Source of the DNA: Shimia litoralis
GTDB taxonomy: Bacteria > Pseudomonadota > Alphaproteobacteria > Rhodobacterales > Rhodobacteraceae
NCBI RefSeq assembly: GCF_005518135.1
Contig: NZ_SULI01000002.1
Location: 62,001 to 126,000, forward strand
Direction of reading: 5' to 3'
Length of the DNA stretch: 64,000 nt
Below the pieces are notes generated by a model, which had not been told where the DNA came from, searched no databases, and was given only the letters and a program-made list of their open reading frames with translations. Positions 8,384 to 17,135 of this stretch are shown here, piece by piece. The stretch's first letter is position 1, and every line of letters begins with the position of its first letter. Both the position numbers and the translations under genes were made by a program.

Positions 8384-9175
8384 ATGAGTGATACGATTCT
8401 TGCGCAAAATCATGGTGAATGGGTTGAAATAACACTCAATCGCCCAGATCGCCTAAATTCCTTCAACGATGAGATGCATCTCGCACTACGGGCCGAGCTT
8501 GAAGCCGCGCGCGATAATGGCGCGCGTGCTGTTTTGTTGACCGGTTCTGGCCGCGGGTTTTGCGCAGGGCAGGATTTGGGGGATCGCGACCCGTCAAAAA
8601 TGGATGGTCCGCCTGATCTGAGTGTGACGATCAATACGTTTTATGCGCCATTGGTTAAGTTGATTCGCTCGTTGGAAATGCCTGTCATCTGCGCGGTGAA
8701 CGGTGTGGCGGCGGGTGCGGGTGCGAACATCGCATTGTGCTGTGATATCGTTTTGGCAGCAGAAAGCGCCAAGTTCATCCAGTCATTTGCCAATGTCGGA
8801 CTTGTGCCTGACGCAGGTGGAACATGGTCATTGACCCGTTTGTTGGGCGAAGCCCGCGCCAAGGCGCTGGCATTGACAGCCGAGCCGGTCCTTGCACCGC
8901 AAGCTGCAGACTGGGGTATGATCTGGAAGGCCGTACCGGATGCTGATCTGATGTCTACCGCACGGGCGATGGCAGAAAAATTTGCAAGCGGTCCGACTGT
9001 GGGGCTTGGTCTGACCAAAATGGCAATTCAGGCAGCGGGCACCAATTCGTTCGATGAGCAACTGACGCTCGAAGCGTTGTCACAAAAGACGTGCGGCGAA
9101 AGCCCCGATTATGCAGAGGGTGTTTCGGCCTTTCTACAAAAGCGTAAGCCGAACTATTCGGGCAAAAAGGCATGA
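8384..9175 (+). CDS. paaG: Ring-1,2-epoxyphenylacetyl-CoA isomerase PaaG
   Basis: PaaG is a crotonase-fold enzyme that converts the epoxide of phenylacetyl-CoA to oxepin-CoA, and also shifts double bonds later in the pathway. The 263-aa protein shows oxyanion-hole motifs GRGFCAGQDLGDRD (about 63-76) and GVAAGAGANIALCCD, and the acidic segment GLVPDAGGTW. The start at 8384 is chosen because GAGGTC precedes it by a few bases and the family begins at this point; 20 upstream codons are rejected. It overlaps paaI by 4 nt and leads paaG-paaI-paaK-paaR. A paaF-type hydratase is not in the window. Confidence 0.92.
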   Translation: MSDTILAQNHGEWVEITLNRPDRLNSFNDEMHLALRAELEAARDNGARAVLLTGSGRGFCAGQDLGDRDPSKMDGPPDLSVTINTFYAPLVKLIRSLEMPVICAVNGVAAGAGANIALCCDIVLAAESAKFIQSFANVGLVPDAGGTWSLTRLLGEARAKALALTAEPVLAPQAADWGMIWKAVPDADLMSTARAMAEKFASGPTVGLGLTKMAIQAAGTNSFDEQLTLEALSQKTCGESPDYAEGVSAFLQKRKPNYSGKKA

Positions 9176-9603
9176 GCCTCTCGCCTAAGGAGCGCGCCGA
9201 GAAATCTGCGGCGTCCATGTGGGCCAATGATGATGCGTCCAAATGGGCCGGCATGGAATTGATCCGCGTCGATGAAGGCGTGGCCGAGCTTCAATTGACG
9301 GTGCGCAAAGAGCATACAAACGGGCATGACATCTGCCACGGCGGCGTCACATTTATGCTGGCCGACAGTGCTTTTGCGTTTGCTTGCAACAGCCGCAATC
9401 AATCCGTCGTTGGGCAACATACAATGACCAGTTTTTTGGCGCCGGGCAAATTGGGCGACCGCCTGACGGCGTCGGCGCAAGAGGTTTCAGTGACCGGTCG
9501 CAGCGGCATCTATGATGTCAAGGTCACCAACCAAGACGGAACGATCATCGCTGAGTTTCGAGGTATCTCGCGCATGGTCAAGGGACAGCATTTCGAAGAA
9601 TAA
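9172..9603 (+). CDS. paaI: Hydroxyphenylacetyl-CoA thioesterase PaaI
   Basis: PaaI is a hot-dog thioesterase that releases CoA trapped in dead-end ring-hydroxylated phenylacetyl-CoA. At 143 aa it has the usual length, with the motif HDICHGGVTFMLADSAFAF around residues 51-69, which carries the HGG loop and catalytic Asp. It overlaps the end of paaG by ATGA and lies 18 bp before paaK. Confidence 0.93.
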   Translation: MSLSPKERAEKSAASMWANDDASKWAGMELIRVDEGVAELQLTVRKEHTNGHDICHGGVTFMLADSAFAFACNSRNQSVVGQHTMTSFLAPGKLGDRLTASAQEVSVTGRSGIYDVKVTNQDGTIIAEFRGISRMVKGQHFEE

Positions 9604-9621
9604 AGTGTCGAGGAGGACACC

Positions 9622-10932
9622 ATGAAGGACCTAACTCCGAACAAGGCCGATCTAGACCCGATTGAAATTGCATCAATCGACGAAATTCGCGGCCTCCAAC
9701 TTGAACGTCTCAAGTGGTCAGTGCGCCATGCATATGACAATGTACCAATGTATAAACAACGGTTTGACGATGCTGGCGTGCATCCTGATGACCTCAAGAC
9801 GCTCGCGGATTTGGCGAAATTTCCGTTTACCTATAAAAACGACCTTCGGGACAATTATCCCTTTGGCTTGTTTGCGGTGCCAAAAGAACAGATTATTCGT
9901 TTGCACGCGTCTTCGGGCACGACAGGCAAGCCAACGGTTGTTGGATATACGAAGAACGATATCGATGTTTGGGCGGATGTCTTGGCGCGGTCTTTGCGTG
10001 CCTCGGGTCTGCGTGCCGGCAACACGGTGCACAATGCCTATGGGTATGGTCTGTTTACGGGTGGCCTTGGTGCGCACTATGGGATCGAGCGCCTCGGCGC
10101 GACGGTTGTCCCGATGGGCGGCGGCCAAACCGAGAAGCAGGTTGGCTTGATCCAAGACTTTAAGCCAGACGGGATTATGGTGACGCCATCCTACATGCTT
10201 AATATCCTCGAAGGGTTCCACAAAGCCGGATTGGACCCGCGGGAATCCTCTCTTTCTGTGGGTGTGTTTGGTGCAGAGCCGTGGACAAACGCCATGCGTC
10301 TAGAAGTCGAAGCCGCGTTTGATATGCACGCTGTTGATATTTACGGTCTCTCCGAAATTATGGGTCCTGGTGTGGCCAACGAATGTGTCGAAACCAAAGA
10401 CGGTCTGCATGTTTGGGAAGACCACTTCTATCCAGAAATCATCAACCCTGCCACAGGGGAAGTGGTCGAAGATGGCGAACAGGGCGAGCTGGTGTTCACA
10501 ACGCTCACCAAAGAAGGCTTGCCGATGATCCGGTATCGGACACGTGACCTGACACGGTTGTTGCCGGGATCAGCGCGCTCCATGCGTCGAATGGAAAAAA
10601 TTACCGGCCGTTCAGATGACATGATCATTCTGCGTGGTGTGAACGTGTTCCCGACGCAAATCGAAGAACAGGTTATGGCCACAGGTGGCTTGGCTCCATA
10701 CTTCCAGATCGAGTTGTATAAAGCGGGTCGGATGGATGCGATGCGGGTCTATGCAGAGGCAACGCCGGACGCCGCTGACAGTTTGTCGAAAACCGCTTCT
10801 GCGCGTATGCTGACAAAGCATATCAAGGATATGGTTGGTGTTTCGACCGAGGTTATTGTAGGCGATCCGGGACAAGTGGAGCGCTCGCAAGGAAAAGCAG
10901 TTCGTGTTATCGATAATCGCGACAAGGAGTAA
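9622..10932 (+). CDS. paaK: Phenylacetate-CoA ligase PaaK
   Basis: PaaK activates phenylacetate with ATP and CoA, the entry step of the pathway. The 436-aa protein carries the phosphate-binding loop SSGTTGKPTVVGYT (about residue 98), the YGLSEIMGPG adenine-binding motif, and the C-terminal GRSDDMIILRGVNVFP hinge. GAGGAGG lies just before the ATG at 9622. It is third in the paaG operon and is followed after 3 nt by paaR. Confidence 0.96.
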   Translation: MKDLTPNKADLDPIEIASIDEIRGLQLERLKWSVRHAYDNVPMYKQRFDDAGVHPDDLKTLADLAKFPFTYKNDLRDNYPFGLFAVPKEQIIRLHASSGTTGKPTVVGYTKNDIDVWADVLARSLRASGLRAGNTVHNAYGYGLFTGGLGAHYGIERLGATVVPMGGGQTEKQVGLIQDFKPDGIMVTPSYMLNILEGFHKAGLDPRESSLSVGVFGAEPWTNAMRLEVEAAFDMHAVDIYGLSEIMGPGVANECVETKDGLHVWEDHFYPEIINPATGEVVEDGEQGELVFTTLTKEGLPMIRYRTRDLTRLLPGSARSMRRMEKITGRSDDMIILRGVNVFPTQIEEQVMATGGLAPYFQIELYKAGRMDAMRVYAEATPDAADSLSKTASARMLTKHIKDMVGVSTEVIVGDPGQVERSQGKAVRVIDNRDKE

Positions 10933-10935
10933 AGT

Positions 10936-11532
10936 TTGGCCCGTACAATCGCAAAAGACCATGACCAGAAACGCGCACAAATCCTCAAATCTGCCGCACG
11001 CGTATTTGCGGACGAAGGGTTTGACCGCGCGTCAATGGCGCAGCTAGCGCGAGAGTGCGGGATCTCCAAGGCGAATATTTATCACTATTACAACAGCAAG
11101 GATGCCATTTTGTATGACATCCTTGAAACCTACCTTCGCGAACTACGAGATACAGTGTGTGGCCTTGATCTTACAAACCGCACGCCTGCGGAACGGTTGC
11201 AATGCGTGGTTCGGGAGATTTTGTTCGCGTATCAGGGTGTTGACGACGAACACCGCGTGCAGACCAGCGGGATGTCCGCGCTTCCGGAAGACTTGCAAAA
11301 ACCTCTGCGCGGCTATCAGCGTGATATGGTGATGTTTTTGAACACCATTATCCAAGAGGCCGCACCGGATGTATTTGATGACGATCCGGTCAAGCTTCGA
11401 TCCGCGACGATGTCGGTGTTTGGCATGCTGAACTGGTATTACATGTGGAATACGGGGGCGGGATCCCAAGCGCGCGAGGACTATGCCAAGGTCGTCAGTG
11501 ACCTGACGCTGGGTGGGCTAAAGTCCCTCTGA
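10936..11532 (+). CDS. paaR: TetR-family regulator, putative PaaR
   Basis: This 198-aa TetR/AcrR protein has the N-terminal DNA-binding domain with the helix-turn-helix ASMAQLARECGISKANIYHY (about residues 34-53) and a C-terminal ligand domain. The start is a TTG at 10936, 6 nt after AAGGAG and 3 nt after the paaK stop. Being last in the paaG-I-K operon, next to three TetR-type operators upstream of paaZ, paaG and paaJ, makes it the likely repressor of the paa regulon, with phenylacetyl-CoA as probable inducer by analogy with known PaaR proteins. It overlaps the convergent PACE gene by 15 nt. Confidence 0.85.
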   Translation: MARTIAKDHDQKRAQILKSAARVFADEGFDRASMAQLARECGISKANIYHYYNSKDAILYDILETYLRELRDTVCGLDLTNRTPAERLQCVVREILFAYQGVDDEHRVQTSGMSALPEDLQKPLRGYQRDMVMFLNTIIQEAAPDVFDDDPVKLRSATMSVFGMLNWYYMWNTGAGSQAREDYAKVVSDLTLGGLKSL

Positions 11533-11988
11533 CGCGCGGCTTACTTGCCCTGCATGCACGTCCGATTTCTTGGTGTGGTGTGAAATCGGAAAGATGATGT
11601 CGTACGTCCAATTAAAGACATAGGCGTACACGAGGAAAAAAACCGATATCCCGATATCAAGCATGAAGGCGTCCCAATAGGAAATTTCCAGCCACCAAGC
11701 GGCAAGAAATAGACCGACAACAAGCAAGACAGCCTCGAAAAGTGTGGCATGTAGGACCCGGATCAACGCACCTCGTGGGGCCATGTCACGATATTGAAGG
11801 TCCCATATGTCAAAGAGCCAGTTGAACAGTAAATTCCACGCCATCGCGATCAGGCTCATCATTAATCCGAACACGCCAATTGACGCCATGCCGTGACCTG
11901 TGATCCAGCTGCCAGCGGTCATCACAATTCCAAGTGCAATCAATTCGAACGTGATCGTGTGGCGCAGGCGATCCTTGATGGTTCTCAT
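11518..11988 (-). CDS. PACE-family proton-coupled efflux transporter (AceI-like)
   Basis: The proteobacterial antimicrobial compound efflux family exports biocides such as chlorhexidine and short-chain diamines. The 156-aa protein has four predicted membrane helices in two tandem BTP domains: RHTITFELIALG then WNLLFNWLFD, and again RVLHATLFEAVLLVVG then FNWTYDIIFP. Glu15 aligns with the essential acidic residue of AceI. It is divergent from a MarR regulator at 12065, with two 20-bp operator-like boxes between. It sits oddly inside an aromatic-acid cluster, which may mean aromatic or polyamine-like cargo, or simple insertion. Confidence 0.85.
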   Translation of the reverse strand: MRTIKDRLRHTITFELIALGIVMTAGSWITGHGMASIGVFGLMMSLIAMAWNLLFNWLFDIWDLQYRDMAPRGALIRVLHATLFEAVLLVVGLFLAAWWLEISYWDAFMLDIGISVFFLVYAYVFNWTYDIIFPISHHTKKSDVHAGQVSRASEGL

Positions 11989-11989
11989 G

Positions 11990-12050
11990 GTATCTTTCCA
12001 GAAAGGTATATCTCTTTAGGTAGGGGTATGTTACCTTTCTGGCAAGGTAA
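11990..12050. promoter_or_regulatory. Two 20-bp operator boxes between PACE gene and marR
   Basis: Box 2 at 12031-12050 is TTACCTT-TCTGGC-AAGGTAA, a perfect 7-6-7 palindrome. Box 1 at 11990-12009 is the same element in reverse orientation, matching 16 of 20 bases. Together they form an 11-bp inverted repeat (11998-12008 and 12032-12042). Both lie between divergent start codons, so one MarR dimer per box could control both genes. Confidence 0.7.
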
Positions 12051-12064
12051 ATTTTGGAGACCCA

Positions 12065-12559
12065 ATGGAAACCAAGCAGTCAGTTTCAGAAATTCTTGCG
12101 GATATTCGGCAAAATTGGCCGGAATGGGATACCCCAGAAACGGCTGTCATGCTTGGGATTATTCGTTTGAACGACCTCGTCAAAGAGCGGAACATTCGAA
12201 TCCTGAATGGTTTCGGTCTCACTCAAGCCGGTTTCGAAGCATTGGTGACGTTGCGCGCGCAACCCGTGCCCCGACGTATGACGCCGACCGACCTATACCA
12301 AGCGATACTGATCACCTCGGGTGGGATGACCAAAGTCCTGAAACAGCTCGAGGAAGAAGGGGATATTGTGCGCGAAGATCACTCATCCGACAAGCGTAGC
12401 CGCTATGTGCGCTTGACCTCAGCGGGTGAAAAACGAGCCGAAGCCGTCATGACGGCGGTGTCTGAAGATGAAAAGCGCGCGTTGCAGGGTGCCTTGTCGG
12501 ATCAGCAAATTGCTCAACTTGGCAAAGTTCTGCTCCGGACGTTGGAAAAGTTGGAATGA
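12065..12559 (+). CDS. MarR-family regulator of the adjacent efflux gene
   Basis: This 164-aa MarR protein has an N-terminal helical arm and a winged helix with TPTDLYQAILITSGGMTKVL as the recognition region (about residues 77-96) and the wing HSSDKRSRYVRLTSAG. The ATG at 12065 follows GGAG by 5 nt. Divergent placement from the PACE transporter and the paired palindromes between them point to local repression of efflux. It ends just before a strong bidirectional terminator. The ligand is unknown. Confidence 0.85.
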   Translation: METKQSVSEILADIRQNWPEWDTPETAVMLGIIRLNDLVKERNIRILNGFGLTQAGFEALVTLRAQPVPRRMTPTDLYQAILITSGGMTKVLKQLEEEGDIVREDHSSDKRSRYVRLTSAGEKRAEAVMTAVSEDEKRALQGALSDQQIAQLGKVLLRTLEKLE

Positions 12560-12564
12560 AATAC

Positions 12565-12595
12565 AAAAAACCGCCCAATCGAGGGGCGGTTTTTC
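12565..12595. terminator. Bidirectional terminator between marR and the paa operon end
   Basis: CCGCCC (12571-12576) pairs with GGGCGG (12584-12589), with A6 before and a T-run after the stem. It can serve the convergent marR gene and the last gene of the paaJABCDE operon. Confidence 0.85.
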
Positions 12596-12610
12596 TGCTT
12601 GTGGCTGGAA

Positions 12611-13369
12611 TTAAGCGGCTGTCAGGCCAAATTTTTCCAAAATGGCTTTGGTTTCTGCTTCCCAACGCGCCTTGAGCTCTGCGTTAGTAGATTTGCGCAG
12701 GCCCATTGCTTTGAGGGTATCCGCTTTGATCGAACTTGTGGACCCAAACGACCCAGCGACGCGTGGCCACCAGTACCCTACAGCGGCTTGCAACGCAGCT
12801 TTGTTGTCTCCCTCGGCTAGCTTGGCAACGCCTTCTTCGGCCAATTCCGCGTGGCGTGCCTCGACGGGGGCAATCGCGCGGAAAGCTTCGGCGAGAGGTT
12901 GGTAAGACACCATCGAGAATTCGCCCATTTGGACGGCCACAGCGCGGCCCATCAAAAGGTTCATCACGACCGCATCGACCCAACCATCAAGCGGATAGTT
13001 GAACACGGCCAGACGCATATCCTGCTCGGCGCGCTCTGTGCCAGCGGGTGCATCGCGATCAAGACGTGCGGTCCAGGGGTGATGGTTGGCGTATTTATCG
13101 GTGTTTGCGCCAAATTCGCCCATGATGCGCAACACACGGTCCGCATTGTCGGTTTTTTCCAACACGATCTTTGCGGCTGAGATGCGTTCCTTGATGCCGG
13201 GACCTGCGTTGATGATATCTGCAAATCCGGCGGCGCCAGCCAGTTCGGAATCTACAAATGTCGCCATCAACTTCATCAGTTCCGCCCGATACCGAGGGGG
13301 CACATTTGACGGGTTTGTCAGAATGCCACCTGCCGCCAGATAGCTTTCGATGCTCATATCTTCAGACAT
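12611..13369 (-). CDS. Extra PaaA/PaaC-family ferritin-like protein in the paa operon
   Basis: This 252-aa protein resembles the PaaA/PaaC ferritin-like family but is neither paaA nor paaC, both of which are present upstream. Helices carry candidate metal ligands E42, E71 and D74 (segment VLEKTD, aligning with the DEAGH of PaaA, so Asp replaces His), and E170 with H173 (EARH). It is the last gene of paaJABCDE, 15 bp after paaE, with GAGGAGA before the ATG. It could be an accessory epoxidase subunit, a structural partner, or a diverged oxygenase for another acyl-CoA. Its exact role is not known to me. Confidence 0.75.
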   Translation of the reverse strand: MSEDMSIESYLAAGGILTNPSNVPPRYRAELMKLMATFVDSELAGAAGFADIINAGPGIKERISAAKIVLEKTDNADRVLRIMGEFGANTDKYANHHPWTARLDRDAPAGTERAEQDMRLAVFNYPLDGWVDAVVMNLLMGRAVAVQMGEFSMVSYQPLAEAFRAIAPVEARHAELAEEGVAKLAEGDNKAALQAAVGYWWPRVAGSFGSTSSIKADTLKAMGLRKSTNAELKARWEAETKAILEKFGLTAA

Positions 13370-13384
13370 ATCAATCTCCTCGGG

Positions 13385-14458
13385 TTATTGGTCAAAGTCG
13401 ACAACAACGTTGTCGGTGACGGCAAAGGACTGGCATGACAGGACATAGCCCTTTTCGACCTCGTAATCTTCCAAGGCATGGTTGGCGACCATTTCGACTT
13501 CGCCTTCCAAGACCTTGCAGCGACAGGTCGAACATACGCCAGCCTTACAGGCGTAAGGCGCGTCCATTTTGTTTTCCAACGCAGCATCCAAAATCGAAAT
13601 GTCTTTTGGCATGTTGATGGTCTGTGTCGAGCCGTCCAGCGTGATTGACGCGCTGGCCTGATTGGCGTTAGACGCCCCGCCTTTTGACACGGCTTTGCGC
13701 TTGGCGCGTCCTGGCTGCGAGGATGCAAACAGTTCGAATTTGATCTGCGCATCATCTAGACCAGCCGAGCGTAGGGCTGCAGCGATGCCCAGCATCATTG
13801 GTTCAGGGCCACAAATAAACGCCATGTCGATGTTTTTGATGTCGATCCAGCTTTGGAACAACTCGGCGCATTTTTCTTCGGTGACCAATCCTGTGAAAAG
13901 ATCAATTTCCTGCGCGTCAGATTCCAGAATATGGATCGTGTTAAAACGCCCCATATAGGTGTTTTTAAGATCTTCCAGCTCTTCGCGGAACATGATCGTG
14001 TTCACACCTTTGTTGGCATATACCAGCGTAAAGGTTGAATTTGGCTCTGCGGCGAGGGTCGTCTTGAGGATCGACAGAACCGGAGTGATACCGGAGCCGC
14101 CTGCAAACCCAAGATAGTTTTTCTCGTTTCCGGCATCCAAGGCGCTAAAGAAGCCCCCCATTGGCGGCATCGCCTGAAGCGTATCACCGACCTTAAGGTC
14201 TTCGTTGGCCCACGTGGAGAACGCGCCACCATCGACACGCTTAATGCCGACTTGCAAAACGCCGTCATTTTTCCCAGCGCAGATGGAGTAAGACCGGCGC
14301 AGTTCCTCGCCGTCAAAATCTTGACGGAAGGTCAAATACTGGCCTTGAGTAAAGTCAAATTCTTCGGCCGCGCCATTGACGGGCTGAAGGGTGACCACGA
14401 CTGCGTCGCGGATAGTTTTGTGAACGTCTGTGACGGTCAGATCATGAAAGCGCGCCAT
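13385..14458 (-). CDS. paaE: Phenylacetyl-CoA epoxidase reductase PaaE
   Basis: PaaE passes electrons from NADPH through FAD and a [2Fe-2S] cluster to the PaaABC(D) epoxidase. The 357-aa protein has an FAD domain with RRSYSICAG, a nucleotide-binding domain with GFAGGSGITPVLSI and AFICGPEPMM, and a C-terminal plant-type ferredoxin domain with Cys at CKAGVCSTCRC plus a distal SCQ. The start at 14458 follows GGAGGAACCG and gives the usual family length; 28 upstream codons are rejected. It sits 122 bp after paaD. Confidence 0.94.
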   Translation of the reverse strand: MARFHDLTVTDVHKTIRDAVVVTLQPVNGAAEEFDFTQGQYLTFRQDFDGEELRRSYSICAGKNDGVLQVGIKRVDGGAFSTWANEDLKVGDTLQAMPPMGGFFSALDAGNEKNYLGFAGGSGITPVLSILKTTLAAEPNSTFTLVYANKGVNTIMFREELEDLKNTYMGRFNTIHILESDAQEIDLFTGLVTEEKCAELFQSWIDIKNIDMAFICGPEPMMLGIAAALRSAGLDDAQIKFELFASSQPGRAKRKAVSKGGASNANQASASITLDGSTQTINMPKDISILDAALENKMDAPYACKAGVCSTCRCKVLEGEVEMVANHALEDYEVEKGYVLSCQSFAVTDNVVVDFDQ

Positions 14459-14580
14459 CGGTTCCTCCCTGAAGCGTTGCGGGATTAAATTGGTATCCGA
14501 CATAATTTCTGAATGTACGAAATATGGCGGTGTGAGACGCATTCCGGCAAATGGCTAAGCCATTGGTTTGCCGAAATACA

Positions 14581-15042
14581 CTATATGCACTTGAAGTATT
14601 CAAACGGCTCAAGGCAGGTTTGGCAGCGCCATTGTGCCTTGCACGGGGTCGAACCAAACTGGCTCAGTTTTTCGAGTTGGGTGCCTTGGCAGTGCGGGCA
14701 CCGTTGGGGGCCACCCGCGGGTTGCGGTGGGGCAATCCCATATTTTTCCAAAGCGGCGGCACCCTTCTCGGAGAGCCAATCAGTGGTCCAGGCCGGACTT
14801 AGCTTGCGACGCAACTCGATTTTGGTGAGCCCGCAGTCGCGTAACTTGGTTTCGATGTCCATGTTGATCATCGAAGTCGCCGGGCATCCAGAGTAGGTGG
14901 GCGTGACCGACACAACACATGTGTTGTCTTCCCACGCTACGTCCCGAATAATGCCCAGATCAATCAAGCTGATCACAGGGATCTCGGGGTCGGGAATGGT
15001 TTCAAGCCATTCCCAAACCTGTTCCACTGAAGGATGTGCCAT
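14581..15042 (-). CDS. paaD: Epoxidase maturation protein PaaD
   Basis: PaaD is a SufT/DUF59-type protein thought to mature the metal centres of the phenylacetyl-CoA epoxidase. It starts with the conserved IPDPEIPVISLIDLGI, has the SGCPAT motif, and ends in a four-Cys zinc-ribbon-like segment (CPHC then CQTC, final C near the end). The 153-aa start at 15042, 5 nt after the paaC stop, is chosen; starts at 15060 or 15084 would overlap paaC. Confidence 0.92.
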   Translation of the reverse strand: MAHPSVEQVWEWLETIPDPEIPVISLIDLGIIRDVAWEDNTCVVSVTPTYSGCPATSMINMDIETKLRDCGLTKIELRRKLSPAWTTDWLSEKGAAALEKYGIAPPQPAGGPQRCPHCQGTQLEKLSQFGSTPCKAQWRCQTCLEPFEYFKCI

Positions 15043-15047
15043 GGGTG

Positions 15048-15815
15048 TTACCACTCGCATCCCGGATAGGCGCGCTGAAGCCATTGCATCGACGTCAGCA
15101 AATGGCCCAAGTGCTCGGTGTGCATGTATCCTGTGCGACCACCCTTATGGGTATAGGCGTTGGCAGGAATTGCCAGTGTGGCATTGGCCATGACCTTGGA
15201 CACAAGCGCGTCATACTCTTCGCGCAATGTGGTTGGGTCAGGGCAGACACCCGCGGCAGCCATCGCAGCATCGACGTCGTCGCTTAGGAACATCTCGCCC
15301 ACATACGGATAGAGATAATCAAGCGCGGCCTGCATGCGGCTATGGCTTTCTTCGGTGCCATCACCCAGACCGACAACGGTGTCTGCCGAGCGTTCCACAT
15401 GATAAGCAACTTCTTTGATAGCCTTCGCGGCGATCTCGCTTACCGTGGTGTCCGAAGATTTCAACAGACGGGCCAAAATGACCGATTGAAATGCATCAAA
15501 CAGGAACTGACGCATCATGGTCTGGCCAAAGTCGCCATTGGGAAGCTCAGTCAACAGAACATTGCGGAAGTCCCACGCATCCCGAAGAAATGCCAAGTCG
15601 TCTGCTGATTTACCTTCGCCTTGGACCTCTGCGGCATAGCCCAGCCAAAGCTGAGTTTGACCGATGAGATCAAGTGCTGTGTTGGCCAGCGCGATATCCT
15701 CTTCAAGGATCGGGCTGTGGCCACACCATTCTGACACACGGTGGCCAAGCACCAATGTGTTATCGCCCATGCGGAGCAGAAATTGCAGCAGGGCCTTTTG
15801 ATCGACCTCTGCCAT
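15048..15815 (-). CDS. paaC: Phenylacetyl-CoA epoxidase scaffold subunit PaaC
   Basis: PaaC is the ferritin-fold structural partner of PaaA in the epoxidase complex and lacks a working di-iron site in known systems. The 255-aa protein shows LRMGDNTLVLGHRVSEWCGH near its N-terminus and ALDLIGQTQLWLGYAAE. Its ATG at 15815 overlaps the paaB stop in TGATG, predicting coupled translation; a GTG one codon upstream is possible. Confidence 0.93.
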   Translation of the reverse strand: MAEVDQKALLQFLLRMGDNTLVLGHRVSEWCGHSPILEEDIALANTALDLIGQTQLWLGYAAEVQGEGKSADDLAFLRDAWDFRNVLLTELPNGDFGQTMMRQFLFDAFQSVILARLLKSSDTTVSEIAAKAIKEVAYHVERSADTVVGLGDGTEESHSRMQAALDYLYPYVGEMFLSDDVDAAMAAAGVCPDPTTLREEYDALVSKVMANATLAIPANAYTHKGGRTGYMHTEHLGHLLTSMQWLQRAYPGCEW

Positions 15816-16099
15816 CACATGTGCCCCACTTCTTCTGGAATATCAAAGAATGTCGGGTGGCGGTAAATTTTGGATTCGCTGGGCTCGAACAACGGGCCTT
15901 TGTCACCCGGTGCGGTCGCCGCAATATGCTTGGCTTCTACAACCCAGATCGACACGCCTTCGTTGCGGCGCGTGTACACGTCGCGCGCGTTTTTGATCGC
16001 CATTTCGGCGTCTGGTGCATGCAATGAACCAACGTGACGGTGGCTCATGCCATGTTGACCGCGGATAAAGATTTCCCAAAGGGGCCATTCGTTTTTCAT
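15815..16099 (-). CDS. paaB: Phenylacetyl-CoA epoxidase subunit PaaB
   Basis: PaaB is the small bridging subunit of the PaaABCE epoxidase. At 94 aa it is the normal length, with WPLWEIFIRGQHGMSHRHVG at the start and the ARDVYTRRNEGVSIWVV core. GGAGGAGACCTC precedes the ATG. It lies 27 bp after paaA. Confidence 0.95.
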   Translation of the reverse strand: MKNEWPLWEIFIRGQHGMSHRHVGSLHAPDAEMAIKNARDVYTRRNEGVSIWVVEAKHIAATAPGDKGPLFEPSESKIYRHPTFFDIPEEVGHM

Positions 16100-16126
16100 A
16101 GCTGAGGTCTCCTCCTAGCTTTGGAA

Positions 16127-17119
16127 TTATTCGGCTGCGATTTTAGCAGCGGCTTTTTTCTCGGCGTGTGCCATCAGGCCATCACGAACCCATTGACCTT
16201 CGTCCCACGCAGCCACGCGATCTTTTAGACGATCGGTGTTGCACGGGCCGTTGCCTTTGATGACGTCAAAGAATTCGGTCCAATCTGGGTCGCTAAAGTC
16301 ATAGTGGCCGCGTTCTTCGTTCCATTTGATGCCGGGATCAGGCAGATCCAGACCAAGGTATTCGATCTGTGGCACCGTTTGGTCGATGAATTGCTGGCGC
16401 AGCTCATCGTTGGATTTCACTTTGATTTTCCAAGCCATCGACTGATCCGAGTTGGTCGAATCCGCATCGGTCGGGCCAAACATCATGATCGCAGGGAACC
16501 AGAGACGGTCCACGGCGCTTTGTGCCTGACGTTTTTGTTCAGGTGACCCAAAGGCCATTTTCATGATTGCGTGATATCCCTGACGGGCGTGAAAGCTTTC
16601 TTCTTTACAGATGCGAACCATCGCGCGGCTGTAGGGGCCATATGATGTCCGCTGCAGGGCAACTTGGTTCACAATCGCTGCACCATCCACCAGCCAGCCA
16701 ACAGCGCCGATGTCGGCCCAGTTCAGCGTTGGATAGTTGAAGATCGACGAATACTTCATCCGACCTTCGTGCAAAAGGCGCACCAACTCGTCGCGGCTTT
16801 CGCCCAGAGTTTCAGCGGCCGAGTAAAGATAAAGACCGTGGCCTGCTTCGTCTTGAACCTTGGCCAACAGGATCGCTTTGCGCTCCAGTGTTGGGGCACG
16901 TGTGATCCAGTTACCTTCTGGCAGCTGACCCACAACTTCCGAGTGCGCGTGCTGGCCCATTTGGCGGATCAGCGTGCGGCGGTAGTCATCAGGCATCCAG
17001 TCGCGGGGCTCGATCTTGATGTCGTTGTCGATCTTGTCTTGGAACTCGCGTTCCTGCTCGGACATCTCCTCGCGGGATTTGATGCCGGAGCGGGCTGTTT
17101 TGATGAGCTGTGCATACAT
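16127..17119 (-). CDS. paaA: Phenylacetyl-CoA epoxidase catalytic subunit PaaA
   Basis: PaaA holds the di-iron centre that epoxidises phenylacetyl-CoA at C1-C2. The 330-aa protein carries ligand motifs [13 protein letters not shown] (Glu/His pair) and [13 protein letters not shown] (Glu/His pair) and the [12 protein letters not shown] segment of the family. The start at 17119 follows GGAGGAGACC and gives [12 protein letters not shown] as in relatives; a 30-codon extension is rejected. It follows paaJ by 16 bp. Confidence 0.95.
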   Translation of the reverse strand: MYAQLIKTARSGIKSREEMSEQEREFQDKIDNDIKIEPRDWMPDDYRRTLIRQMGQHAHSEVVGQLPEGNWITRAPTLERKAILLAKVQDEAGHGLYLYSAAETLGESRDELVRLLHEGRMKYSSIFNYPTLNWADIGAVGWLVDGAAIVNQVALQRTSYGPYSRAMVRICKEESFHARQGYHAIMKMAFGSPEQKRQAQSAVDRLWFPAIMMFGPTDADSTNSDQSMAWKIKVKSNDELRQQFIDQTVPQIEYLGLDLPDPGIKWNEERGHYDFSDPDWTEFFDVIKGNGPCNTDRLKDRVAAWDEGQWVRDGLMAHAEKKAAAKIAAE

Positions 17120-17135
17120 TAGCAGGTCTCCTCCC

